This document shows positions 1 through 9,478 of a stretch of 64,000 nt of DNA, in pieces. A model generated the notes under the pieces. It saw only the letters and a list, made by a program, of their open reading frames with translations. It was not told the DNA's origin and did no database searches. Location of the stretch: positions 1 to 64,000 of the forward strand of contig NW_026705448.1 in the NCBI RefSeq assembly GCF_029867415.1, in the 5' to 3' direction. The stretch's first letter is position 1. Every line of letters starts with the position of its first letter. The DNA is from Vicia villosa. Lineage: Eukaryota; Streptophyta; Magnoliopsida; Fabales; Fabaceae. The position numbers and the translations under genes were made by a program.

Positions 1-1
1 A

Positions 2-1135
2 ACCCTATACAAACGCAACCATGACTCGACTTTACTTCGCTGTGTAAACAAGAAGGAAGCAGAACAGATCATGGAAGAAATACACAATGGTGCCTTCGGT
101 ACTCATTCCAGTGGACATACAATGGCTAAAAAGATCCTGAGAGCAGGTTATTACTGGTCTACCATGGAAACAGACTGCCATCATCACTCCCGAACATGTC
201 ACAAATGCCAGATATACGCTGACAAAGTACATGTACCTCCAGTTCCATTAAGCGTCCTGACGGCTCCTTGGCCTTTTGCAATGTGGGGTATTGATATGAT
301 TGGAGAAATCAAACCTACTGCCTCCAACGGACATCGCTTTATCTTGGTCGCTATTGACTACTTCACAAAGTGGGTAGAAGCAGCTTCATTTGCTTCTGTT
401 ACCAAGAATGTGGTGGCCCGGTTCATCAAATACAATCTCATTTGTCGGTACGGCATCCCTGAACGGATTATCACGGACAGTGGCACAAATCTAAACAACA
501 GAATGATTACTGAACTTTGCACACAGTTCAAGATCAAACATCATAATTCTTCTCCATATCGACCAAAGATGAACGGCGCGGTGGAAGCTGCCAACAAGAA
601 CATCAAGAAAATCATACAAAAAATGACAGTAACTTACAAAGACTGGCATGAGATGTTACCTTTTGCTCTTCATGGTTATCGCACATCTGCGCGTACTTCA
701 ACAGGGGCAACTCCATTTTCCTTAGTCTATGGTATGGAGGCATTTCTTCCAATTGAAATTCAGATTCCTTCCCTAAGGATTATGAAAGAAGCGAATCTAG
801 ACGAAGACGATTGGATTCAAACACGGTTGGACCAGATAAACTTGATTGATGAGAAAAGGCTCGCAGCTATTTGTCATGGTCAGCTATACCAAAAGCGTAT
901 GATCAAAGCCTTCAACAAAAAAGTCAAAAGTCAAGCATACCAAACTGGTGGCTTGGTTGTCAAACGCATCATCTTACCACAAGGTGATCCCAGAGGCAAA
1001 TGGACTCCCACCTACGAGGGACCATTCATAATCAAGAAAATATTCTCCGGCGGCGCCATGTTGCTTACCACCATGGATGGTGAGGATTTCCCACACCCTG
1101 TGAATGCTGACATAGTCAAAAAGTACTTCGCTTAA
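2..1135 (+). CDS. Ogre/Tat integrase, C-terminal part of pol (5' truncated by window)
   Basis: This is the end of the pol polyprotein that inserts element cDNA into the chromosome. The frame is open from base 2, so the ATG at 71 is not a real start. A zinc-binding region (HTCHKCQ near 199) precedes the catalytic core. The D,D-35-E residues are visible: Asp at 293 (GIDMIG), Asp at 476 (ITDSG) and Glu at 584 (AVEAANK), with 35 residues between the last two. The protein ends VKKYFA and aligns by eye without gaps over most of its length to the integrase at 47800-48895. There is no internal stop or frameshift. RT and RNase H should lie left of base 1. Confidence 0.9.
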   Translation, partial: TLYKRNHDSTLLRCVNKKEAEQIMEEIHNGAFGTHSSGHTMAKKILRAGYYWSTMETDCHHHSRTCHKCQIYADKVHVPPVPLSVLTAPWPFAMWGIDMIGEIKPTASNGHRFILVAIDYFTKWVEAASFASVTKNVVARFIKYNLICRYGIPERIITDSGTNLNNRMITELCTQFKIKHHNSSPYRPKMNGAVEAANKNIKKIIQKMTVTYKDWHEMLPFALHGYRTSARTSTGATPFSLVYGMEAFLPIEIQIPSLRIMKEANLDEDDWIQTRLDQINLIDEKRLAAICHGQLYQKRMIKAFNKKVKSQAYQTGGLVVKRIILPQGDPRGKWTPTYEGPFIIKKIFSGGAMLLTTMDGEDFPHPVNADIVKKYFA

Positions 1136-1153
1136 AAAGAAACAAACAGCTCG

Positions 1154-1294
1154 CTAAGTTGAAAACCTGAAAGGGCAACTTAGGCAAAAAATGAGCGTCT
1201 CGGTGGATTGAAAACCCGAAAGGGCGGTGCAGGCAAAAATTAGAGACTAAACAAATACTATCCCGGTAGGCTGAAAACCTGAAAGGGCAGCCTA
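1154..1294 (+). repeat. Three tandem hairpins with GAAA loops after the integrase stop
   Basis: Three units begin at 1154, 1204 and 1267. Each has an outer stem, an AAAA bulge, a short CCC/GGG or CCT/GGG inner stem and a GAAA loop, followed by a GCAAAA-rich spacer. Outer stems are CTAAGTTG with CAACTTAG (1154-1161, 1176-1183), TGGATTG with CGGTGCA (1204-1210, 1225-1231; two wobbles and one mismatch) and TAGGCTG with CAGCCTA (1267-1273, 1288-1294). The first and third pair perfectly with different sequences. A related array follows integrase in the complete Ogre element at 48904-49075. Confidence 0.8.
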
Positions 1295-2122
1295 GGCAAA
1301 AGTTAGGGAATGAAGCATACAACTATGTTCCGTTTAGCTGCCGACTCACCATCAAGATTCAACACCTCAAAGACACCGATCAGTCCAATCACTTCCTTCC
1401 AACAAGTGAGGGATGAGATGCTCGAAGACAGATTGGCAATAGTAGAGTTGAAACTTGACTGTATTGTTTTCACATAGCTATTTATCTTTATAAATATTTT
1501 CCAAAGCTTTCTGACAATTTCCTACTTCTAGGATTGTTGTCTCCCTGTACGAATCAGCCTATCATGGCTCTTTTTCAAAAATCAATGCAGCTTAGGCTCA
1601 AAATCACTATTTTCACTTTTTCTGTTTTGAATACGTAAACGTCCCGATGATAATTCTGAATGAACATGTGCATTTGAATATGATTGATGTTTACCAGGAA
1701 AAACAGGAAAAGCATTCAGGTAATGTCCCAATTATCTGGACATCATTCCATCAGAAGAAAATCCCCAAGAGAAGCACATTTCTCAGCAAATTCCTCAAAA
1801 AGATTTTCTCTTCAAAAGAAGTCTTATCCCCCAGCAGGGTTGTTCCAGATTACTATCTTCAGAAGGTGTGATCCCCGCACCCGGACTTGGTCAGATAGTG
1901 CATCGGAGGATTATGCATCTTCCTCATTCCCACTTGAAAGGGCATCAGAACTTCCAGCTACCTTTCATTCCCAAGTGATAGTCAAAGGTCCTTCAACAGA
2001 GTACCGTGGTTCTCAAAGAATTTCCCCAGCCGAGGGTACTCAAACAAGACAAAAGATCATCAACAATCACAATATAGTCATATCCAGATGACTGACGGAA
2101 ATTTATTTTCCCAAATAGAATC
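1295..2122 (+). other. Ogre 3' untranslated region
   Basis: No supported coding sequence is seen. Short open frames at 1647-2091 have no recognisable domain. A CCCCAGCAGGG motif near 1831 also occurs in the equivalent region of the complete Ogre element near 49780, which suggests shared descent of this non-coding tract. Confidence 0.6.
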
Positions 2123-2125
2123 TTG

Positions 2126-2225
2126 ACATTACATTCATACATTCATACATTCATACATTCATACATTCATACATTCATACATCATACATCATACATCATA
2201 CATCATACATCATACATCATGCATC
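2126..2225. repeat. CATTCATA / CATACAT microsatellite
   Basis: About a hundred bases alternate between an 8-bp unit (ACATTCAT) and a 7-bp unit (CATACAT). Open frames across it are repeat artefacts. Confidence 0.9.
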
Positions 2226-2451
2226 ATGCGCATATTCATACACAACATCACATGCATATTTCTTCGGGAATATCTCACATTTACATGCATCATAAACATT
2301 GCATATCACTAACTTGATTTTTCAGGTAGACGGATATCTTCAACAAAGATGTTCTCAATCACATGCAGTGTTCACCTGAATTCCATGAACGGTTCTCTCA
2401 GATATAATCAAGCCAAAGATTCATTCTGATCACTTACCAACTCAAAAACAG

Positions 2452-2885
2452 ACATTGCAGATCTAAAGTCGATACCTCAGACGGTTCCAGAATGATCTAG
2501 CATCACAGATCTAAAGTTGATACCTCAGACGGTTCTAGAACGATCTAACATTGCAGATCTAAAGTTGATACCTCAGACGGTTCCAGAACGATCTAACATT
2601 GCAGATCTAAAATCGATACCTCAGACGGTTCCAGAACGATCTAACATTGCAGATCTAAAGTTGATACCTCAGACGGTTCCAGAACGATCTAACATTACAG
2701 ATCTAAAGTTGATACCTCAGACGGTTCCAGAACGATCTAGCATCACAGATCTAAAGTTGGTACCTCAGACGGTTCCAGAATGATCTAACATTGCAGATCT
2801 AAAGTCGATACCTCAGACGGTTCAAGAATGATCTAACATCAAAGATCTAAAGCTGATACCTCAGACGGTTCCACAATGATCAAAA
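2452..2885. repeat. 48-bp tandem array in the Ogre 3' region
   Basis: About nine units repeat every 48 bp or so. Each contains AGATCTAAAG, a CGATACCTCAGACGG-type core and GATCTA near its end. Because 48 is a multiple of three, the array reads as a repetitive peptide, but nothing suggests it is translated. Its position between pol and the 3' LTR matches the hypervariable 3' region of Ogre elements, which is known to generate tandem repeats. Further degenerate copies trail to about 2970. Confidence 0.9.
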
Positions 2886-3234
2886 TCTAAAGCGGAAAAA
2901 CTTTGGACAAGTTCCGTAGCAATCATCCTCCTAGACTTAAAGCGGTAACCTTGGACGGTTCCGAAACAGTCAACACAAAGACTTTCAAATCCTTCATCAA
3001 GATATAATCAATGGATTCATTCTGATGAACAAACCATCAACACATTTACCAGGTGGCATCTGAAAGCCCATCTCAGGTAATGTTTCAATCTGCCAACAAC
3101 GTTTCGCAGACGACATTCAAATGCAACTTCCAACATCTCTTCTGATCAAGGTAAGTGCAAATTTTCAGGGCATCTAAATATTCAATCATCTTCTACCTTC
3201 AAATTTCAGACAATCTCTTCAGGTTTAAGAAGAT

Positions 3235-3248
3235 TGAATAGGGGCAAC
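3235..3248 (+). promoter_or_regulatory. Polypurine tract, Ogre/Tat element
   Basis: GAATAGGGGCAAC lies directly before the LTR start at 3249 and corresponds to AAATAGGGGCAGC before the 3' LTR of the complete Ogre element at 51578. It would prime plus-strand DNA synthesis. Confidence 0.85.
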
Positions 3249-6200
3249 TGTTATACCCCAAAATTTGCTCGCATCTTTTTTCAAGAAAACTCCAATCTGA
3301 AAATTAAGAGTCTCATATAATCATAGATTTTTATTTCAACAAATATCCTGACATATGAAATACTTAGTTTTTAGAATTTTTCTTATACAGTAATTTGGCT
3401 TGCAGTTGAATTTATTCTTACGCAAACGCCAAGTACTGTTCATTACTTCACACATGCTATTTATTTATTTACAGATAAATAGTACTGACACAATTGGTAC
3501 AGAGTTAAGTCTTTTTGCAGGCGCAGAATCAGGAAACTCAGACTGTACTGGTAACAGTCAGTCGACAGTCAAATTGATGGCAGTACAATTCTTAGTGTTT
3601 TGTACCATCAATCAAATCAATCTTTCACAATTCAAAATTCCAAGATTTTTGTCCTAGAAGTCTTCTGAATATCACATGATTAGCAGAGACTCAACACTGC
3701 ACAAAAATCAGGTACGCTTAACTGTCTCCTACACAAACAGTCCCTGACTAGGGTTTTCTTGTTTTTACAGGAGAAACAAGCTTTTGAGACCTCAAATGGA
3801 TTTCATGCACATCCATATATCTCAAAGTACCATCATACAAATTTTCAAACTTCAATTCACTCAAACGCACCGTCAGCAGCTCAAACAGTCAACAGACGAC
3901 CCGTTTGACCCAAAAAGTCAACAGACAGTCAAAAATGAAAATTTTTTTCAAAGTCCATATTTTGTCAAAGGATTCATCATTTGATCATTGGATGATCATA
4001 ATTCATCAAGGAAAGATCAAAAATCAACAAAACCCTAAGATTCAAAATTAGGGTTTTTGTCTGAAAAGTCAACTCAACTTTGACTGATCATAACTCTCTC
4101 ATCCTTCATCCAAAAAATTCATACCAAAGCTCATTTTGAAGGAAATTCAATTATCTTTCAAATGCAATTGATCCCATGGTCATTGCATTCACCATTTGAA
4201 AAATATGACCAAAGACATTACAGGTCATTTTCAAAGTCAACAAAAAGACACTTTTTTCAAAAGGACACACAAGGAGCATCAAAAATAATTTTGACATGAG
4301 ACCAAAGGCATTGGTTAGAGGACTCTTTGAGGTTTCCAAAAAGTGCAAGATCTCCTTCATATGTCAAAAATTGAGGGATTTACACCTTGTTGAATTTGGC
4401 TAAATTTTGGGAAAATGCATGAAATCAACATGGCTCAAAAATGTATTTTTTCCAAATGGGGCCAAGTTTTCATGGTTCAAACATCATTTCCATAATATTA
4501 TGGGCCTCCCATGACCAAGACAAGGCCCACACCTTTTTTTATCCATTTTTTGCTTAATTTTATCTTATTTTAAGATTAAATTAAAATAAAAATGAATGGA
4601 TAATGGGTAGCTTACAATCCAAGCATGACACCCAAGGAATCTCTGATTTTCTGCAGAGAATTGAAGAGCAAGGCAAGAGCATTGAAGAGAAGAAGACTTG
4701 GTCAATAATTCAAAGGTTTTTAATATAAAAAAATCAAGAATTCCACAAAGGCAACTAGATGCTTCTTGGCTTCAATTCTAAGCACAACATAGTCTATATA
4801 AAGGCTATAACACTTCACAATCAAAGGAGACAGAAATCAGAGCCATTCTTATGCTTGTACCATGCTTGTAACCACTTAAACTTTTCAAAGAAATTTCAAA
4901 TTCGAATTTTTAATTTCAGTCAATTTCAATACAAACTAAGCATTCAAACATCATCTCTGAGCTTCACTGAAACTATTCCAATCAATTGCAAGTCTTAAAC
5001 CTCACTGAATCGAGCTACACAGGTCACGATTTGCTCGAACTAAAACTGACTTGTATCTCATAACACAAGCATATCTAGCACGATGTAGACATATATTTGA
5101 ACTTGGTGTGGTGTGTAGATCATTTCTGGAACTTTAATTGAGTTTTAGACGCTTACACACGAAGTTACCATTCTAGGGTTCATAATCTCAAAATTAGGGC
5201 TTTCTGAAATAGGCAAAATTAGAGGATCTAAGTGGTACCATTGAGTTCGTATGGATCAGACGAGTTGAATGGATAGGTCGCGCCAAATTTATTTTTAGGT
5301 TTACCCCTATTCGTTATTTTGCAGGTCTGGAGCTCATCAATTACAGCGCTCTTTTCATAAAAGCGCTGTAAAAGGTCCTAGCGAGAGGTTGAAGATGATG
5401 AGGTGTCCCTACCTCATTGGACAGCCAGCGCGCGCGTTCTTTTGAATTTTCCACTAATCCAGTGCTTTGCAGGTGTATTGATGGCCATGTGTCTCAATAT
5501 CTGAGCCTTCAGATTCACTTTCCAGCTCATCCAACGCACCTGACACGCCAGTCCATACCATGGACTCTCCAATCAACCACATCTGATTAGTATCCTTTTA
5601 TTTTCTATTTTATTTTAATTTTCTTTGCAAAATTAATTAAAAATAGTTTTAAAAATCCAAAAAATACACAAAAAATATTTTTAGACTTCTAAAATAATAT
5701 ATTATTTTCTGAAATAAAAATATTTTATTTTTCTTCAAAATTTCAATATTTTGCATAATTAATTAGTATATATTTATACATTTGCTTTTTAATTATTCTA
5801 ACCAATCAAAAAATCATAAAAAAATTGTTCTTTATATAAAATATTGTTTATATATTATAAACTAATTTTGTACATATTTTGAATAATTTTCTCTTTGAGT
5901 TTTAATTATTTATGTAATTATTTGCATAATTATGTATTAATTAGCTTAATCAATTTCAAATCAATTTCAAAAATTCCAAAAAAATTAGTTTTGTTTTAAA
6001 ATTAATTGAAAAATATTTTGTACATATTTTAAACTTAAATTCTAGGTTTAAATATATTTTCATCTTTTTTCTTCATTTTAATTTAATTAATCATGCATTA
6101 ATTATAATTAAAATCAATCATAAAAAAAATCCAAAAACATGCCTTTTATTTTTCTTGCAATTTAAATTCCTAGATAAATGTATAGGATGTCAAAATCATG

Positions 6201-7014
6201 TAAATAGGCTAGTTTACATTTCCTGTACAATCGATGTAATAGCGTAGATTTACTTTCCGCACTTTACATTTCCGCATTTTAATTTCCAGCTAATATAAAC
6301 TGCGTGTATGTCAAAGATAAAATTGAACCGTTAGATCACTAACTTCAAAGATAAAATATCTGAATACAAACACAATCACACTTGCACCTTTTAAGGTAAT
6401 CCCTTCTCATTCTTTTCAAAATCAAAGTCAAAATTCCACTGTTTCGAGTACAAAATCGAACCTTTTGTTTGTATCCGGTGAAAGGATAGATTTTTAAAGG
6501 AAATAAGGATAAAGACCTTACAACTCAGGGTAGACCTCCTAGTTTGCTTGCTCAAATCAAAACAAAAAAAATTCTCATACACTGTTGTTTTTCAAAACAA
6601 AACTTTCCAAAAAGATAATACTTTGTATACATCCAAACACGGATCATTACAAAGTTAACGTTCTTTTCAAAACATCTTTCGAAAGATAAACAAACATTTT
6701 GTATACATCCACACAAGGATCATTACAAAATTCAATTTACAAAGGTATTTGAAACCACATATGAGCATTCTAAAGCAATTGAAAAGTAATCGAAAAACAA
6801 GTGAGCTAAGCAAACTTAAGAGCCCATGGATAACCATGGATACAAAGGGTGCTAACACCTTCCCTTTGTATAACCTACCCCCTTACCCAAAATTTCTTAA
6901 AGGTCTTTTTTCTGTTTCTTTTATAAACCTTTCCTTAATTGGATAAAATAAAAGGTCGGTGGCGACTCTGTGAATTTTCAAAAATGCGAAAGCATAAGCG
7001 ATAAAAAAGAGTCA
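3249..7014 (+). repeat. 3' LTR of Ogre/Tat element
   Basis: The LTR starts TGTTATACCCCAAAATTTGC, close to the TGTCATACCCCAAATTTGTCC type of start in the complete Ogre element. A likely TATA box lies at 4795. The stretch from about 5590 to 6250 is very AT-rich. The 3' end carries GGTGGCGACTCTGTG (near 6959), shared with the other Ogre LTR. Length is about 3.8 kb. The end could be at 7014 (GTCA) or 7019 (GTTCA). Open frames inside are not supported as genes. Confidence 0.8.
4795..4803 (+). promoter_or_regulatory. Probable LTR TATA box
   Basis: TATATAAAG lies mid-LTR, in the position expected for a U3 promoter of a long Tat-type LTR. Transcription would start about 30 bp downstream. Confidence 0.5.
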
Positions 7015-7930
7015 GTTCACGTATCTCTCCCGCTCAGAGGTATGGCCCGAGAAAAAACAGAGGTCCACAAATATCCCCGCAAAATCACGAACTATTGGCA
7101 ATTCTTCAATTTTTCTCTTCTCATGAACATCCAAGGTTGCCAACAACATAAACAACGTCGCACCATCTTGCACCGATTCATCCACTTGCTTAGCAAACAA
7201 AAACACATCCTCCTTAATACAAGTTTCAAGAAAGATAGTCGTCTTATCAAAATAGTTGATATACACACGATTAAACTCCAACCAGTTTATACCCAAAATC
7301 ACATCAAGTTGCTCTAATGGAAGACAAACTAAATCAATTCCGAAATCTCTACCAAAGATACTCAATAGACAATTCAAACACACAAAATAAGTAGACACAT
7401 AACTCATAGCAGTTGTATCTATAATCATACTTTTGTGCATATCAGACAACACAAGATTCAATCTCATAGCACAATCCAAAGAAATGAAAGAATGCGTTGC
7501 ACCAGTATCAATAATAGAAATCAAAGGTGTACCATTAATAAAGCACGTACCTCGGATTAGCCTATCATCAGCAGTGGTCTCAGAACTAGACAATGCAAAC
7601 ACCTTTCCTTTCGCTTGCTCCTTCTTTGGTTTATCACACTTGGCACTAATGTGCCCTTTCTCACCATAATTTTAGCAAGTCACACCCGAACCATTCCTAC
7701 AATCTAAAGCTTTGTGACCCAGCTTGTCACACTTGAAACACTTTACCAATTCTTGTTGCATTCATTAGCACGATGTCCTTCGACACCACACTTAAAGAAC
7801 TTAACCAGAGTGATAGATCCTCCCCCACTTGGCTTTCTGCCATAACCAAATTTTTGCTTCTTCTTATCATTATACGATTTCCCACTATATTATCCTTTTC
7901 CTTTCCCATCACTTGAAGACTTGTAGTGAG
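7015..7930 (-). pseudogene. Tekay-type chromovirus gag zinc knuckles and protease, remnant
   Basis: Read on the minus strand, this begins in late gag, with three zinc-knuckle-like motifs. One is complete (CFKCDKLGHKALDC). One has lost its first Cys (FFKCGVEGHRANEC). One contains a stop codon and a Cys-to-Tyr change (C-stop-NYGEKGHISAKC near 7655-7680). An aspartic protease follows with IDTGATHSFIS at about 7510, then VILGINWL and the start of the linker to RT (EELPIVRDF). A frameshift near 7750 separates two knuckles. Coding homology stops at the Ogre LTR end near 7015, so RT, RNase H and integrase are missing here. On the other side the SIRE/Maximus element is inserted in gag at 7931-7936. 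Confidence 0.85.
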
Positions 7931-7935
7931 AAACA
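7931..7935. repeat. Target-site duplication AAACA, left copy
   Basis: AAACA directly precedes TGTTAGA, the first seven bases of the SIRE/Maximus LTR. The same five bases follow the right LTR at 18454-18458. Confidence 0.85.
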
Positions 7936-7942
7936 TGTTAGA

Positions 7943-8180
7943 TCAAGCACTGTGAACGTCTCTACTGAAATACTCAGGGAAGTCTTTTATTTATAAAATT
8001 CTTCTAGTATTAATTTCAGGGGGAGATTATTCATCTCAGGGGGAGATTGTTAATCACAGGGGGAGACATATTCACATGCTTATGCTATAGATGTGTAAAT
8101 TGTCTTTAGCCGTCTGCTCTTTCTGATCGCAAATTCATATCATTTATATATGTTTTTGTCATCATCAAAAAGGGGGAGAT
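7943..8180 (+). repeat. Extra copy of the element's 3' internal end, left of the 5' LTR
   Basis: This stretch is a near-copy of 17004-17240 (only about four differences seen). It includes two CAGGGGGAGA tracts and the PPT, and is fused to the 7-bp LTR stub TGTTAGA. It gives the element an abnormal 5' end. Confidence 0.85.
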
Positions 8181-8765
8181 TGTTAGAACAAGATTTGTTC
8201 TGATCAATATTCTTAGTTTTGATGATAACAAGGATATGAATTTTGTGAGAGATAATGTGGTACTCTAATACATTGCAATTTCCCTTTCAGGAAATATATA
8301 AAGAGTATGCACAAAGCAGCGCTCAGAAGCTTTGTCTCAGAAGGTTCAGCATGCAACATCAGAACATGGTCTGGCAAAACATCAGAAGATGGTCAAGGCA
8401 GAATCAGAACATGGGTCTATGGAAGCATCAGAAGAACTTGAGATCAGAAGCAGAAGCACTGGAGTTCTCATGGTATCACGCTCAGAAGCACTTCAAGGTC
8501 AGAAGACAAGAAGATGCTATGCACCAAGCTATTTGACTCTGATGATATTCAAAGGTTTTATTCACAAACATCAGATCAGAAGAAAGTACAGGTGGCAGGC
8601 TACGCTGACTGACAAAAGGAACGTTGGAAGCTATTAAAGGCAACGTCAGTAGACACAGCGTGAACAAGGCTCGAGGTAGTTGACAAAAGCATGAAACATT
8701 AAATGCAATGCTGTACGGAATACGCAAAGCATTAAATGCTCCCAATGGTCATCTTCTCAAACGCC

Positions 8766-8774
8766 TATATAAAT
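8766..8774 (+). promoter_or_regulatory. LTR TATA box
   Basis: TATATAAAT follows CGCC and is conserved at 17826 in the right LTR. Confidence 0.6.
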
Positions 8775-9013
8775 GAAGTTCTGATGAGAAGCAAGGTTAC
8801 CAATTTCTTGACGAATTCACTAACAATTAACTTGCTGAAACGCTGTTCAAATCAAAGCTCAGAAACTTCATCTTCATCAAAGCTCACTACATTTCTGTTG
8901 TAATATATTAGTGAGATTAAGCTTAAACGTTAATAGAAATATCACTGTTGTGATTATAGCTTTTCAAAAGCATTGTAAAACTCTTATTTGATTACATTAA
9001 TTTGTAAGTAACT

Positions 9014-9200
9014 AGAGTGATCAAGTGTTGATCAGGATACTCTAGGAAGTCTTAGCTTGTGTCTAAGCAGTTGTATTTAGAGTGATCACGTGGTGGTCAG
9101 GATACTCTAAGAAAGTCTTAGCTTGTGTCTAAGCATTTGTTCCTGGAGTGATCAGGTTGTGATCAGGATACTCTAGAAGACTTAGTCGCGGACTAAGTGG
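9014..9200. repeat. Three ~60-bp tandem units inside the LTR
   Basis: Three units share GAGTGATCA, GATCAGGATACTCTA and CTTAGCTTGTGTCTAAGC. The last part is a short inverted repeat (GCTTAG/CTAAGC). The set recurs at 18074-18260. Confidence 0.85.
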
Positions 9201-9394
9201 AAAACCATTGTAATCTGTTGCGATTAGTGGATTAAATCCTCAGGTGATGTAAATCACTCCGTGGGGGTGGACTGGAGTAGTTTAGTTAACAACGAACCAT
9301 GATAAAAATAACTGTGCAAATTGTTTTTATCGTTCAAGTTTTTAGACTACACTTATTCAAACCCCCCTTTCTAAGTGTTTTTCTATCCTTCAAT

Positions 9395-9406
9395 TGGCAT
9401 CAGAGC
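9395..9406 (+). promoter_or_regulatory. Primer-binding site, initiator tRNA-Met type
   Basis: TGGCATCAGAGC starts two bases after the LTR end and differs at one base from the standard copia PBS TGGTATCAGAGC. Confidence 0.85.
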
Positions 9407-9478
9407 GTCGGTTCTAAGGTGCAAGCACTTAACCGTGTTTAGAAAAGATTCAGGAAGAGAAAAACGCTTCAGTAAAAG

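Larger units (their letters stand above)
1..7014 (+). mobile_element. Ogre/Tat-lineage Ty3/gypsy retrotransposon, 3' part
   Basis: The order is integrase, a long non-coding 3' region with hairpins and tandem repeats, a polypurine tract at about 3235 and an LTR opening TGTTATACCCC at 3249. This matches the 3' half of the complete Ogre element at 34207-56209, and the two integrases are closely similar along their length. The 5' half lies left of the window. The LTR end is placed at about 7014-7019, just after a conserved GGTGGCGACTCTGTG motif, where homology to a minus-strand Tekay protease begins. The exact end cannot be proved because the partner target duplication is outside the window. Confidence 0.85.
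8181..9392 (+). repeat. 5' LTR of SIRE/Maximus element
   Basis: 1,212 bp, starting TGTTAGAACAAG and ending CTATCCTTCA. A TATA box (TATATAAAT) is at 8766. Short open frames at 8255-8637 recur in the other LTR and are LTR sequence, not genes. Confidence 0.92.

Noticed and set aside
2517..2783. 88-residue repetitive peptide
   Set aside because: Product of the 48-bp tandem array.
8255..8637. Small ORFs in the copia LTR, also at 17392-17697
   Set aside because: They occur in both LTRs, have no domain and overlap LTR signals.
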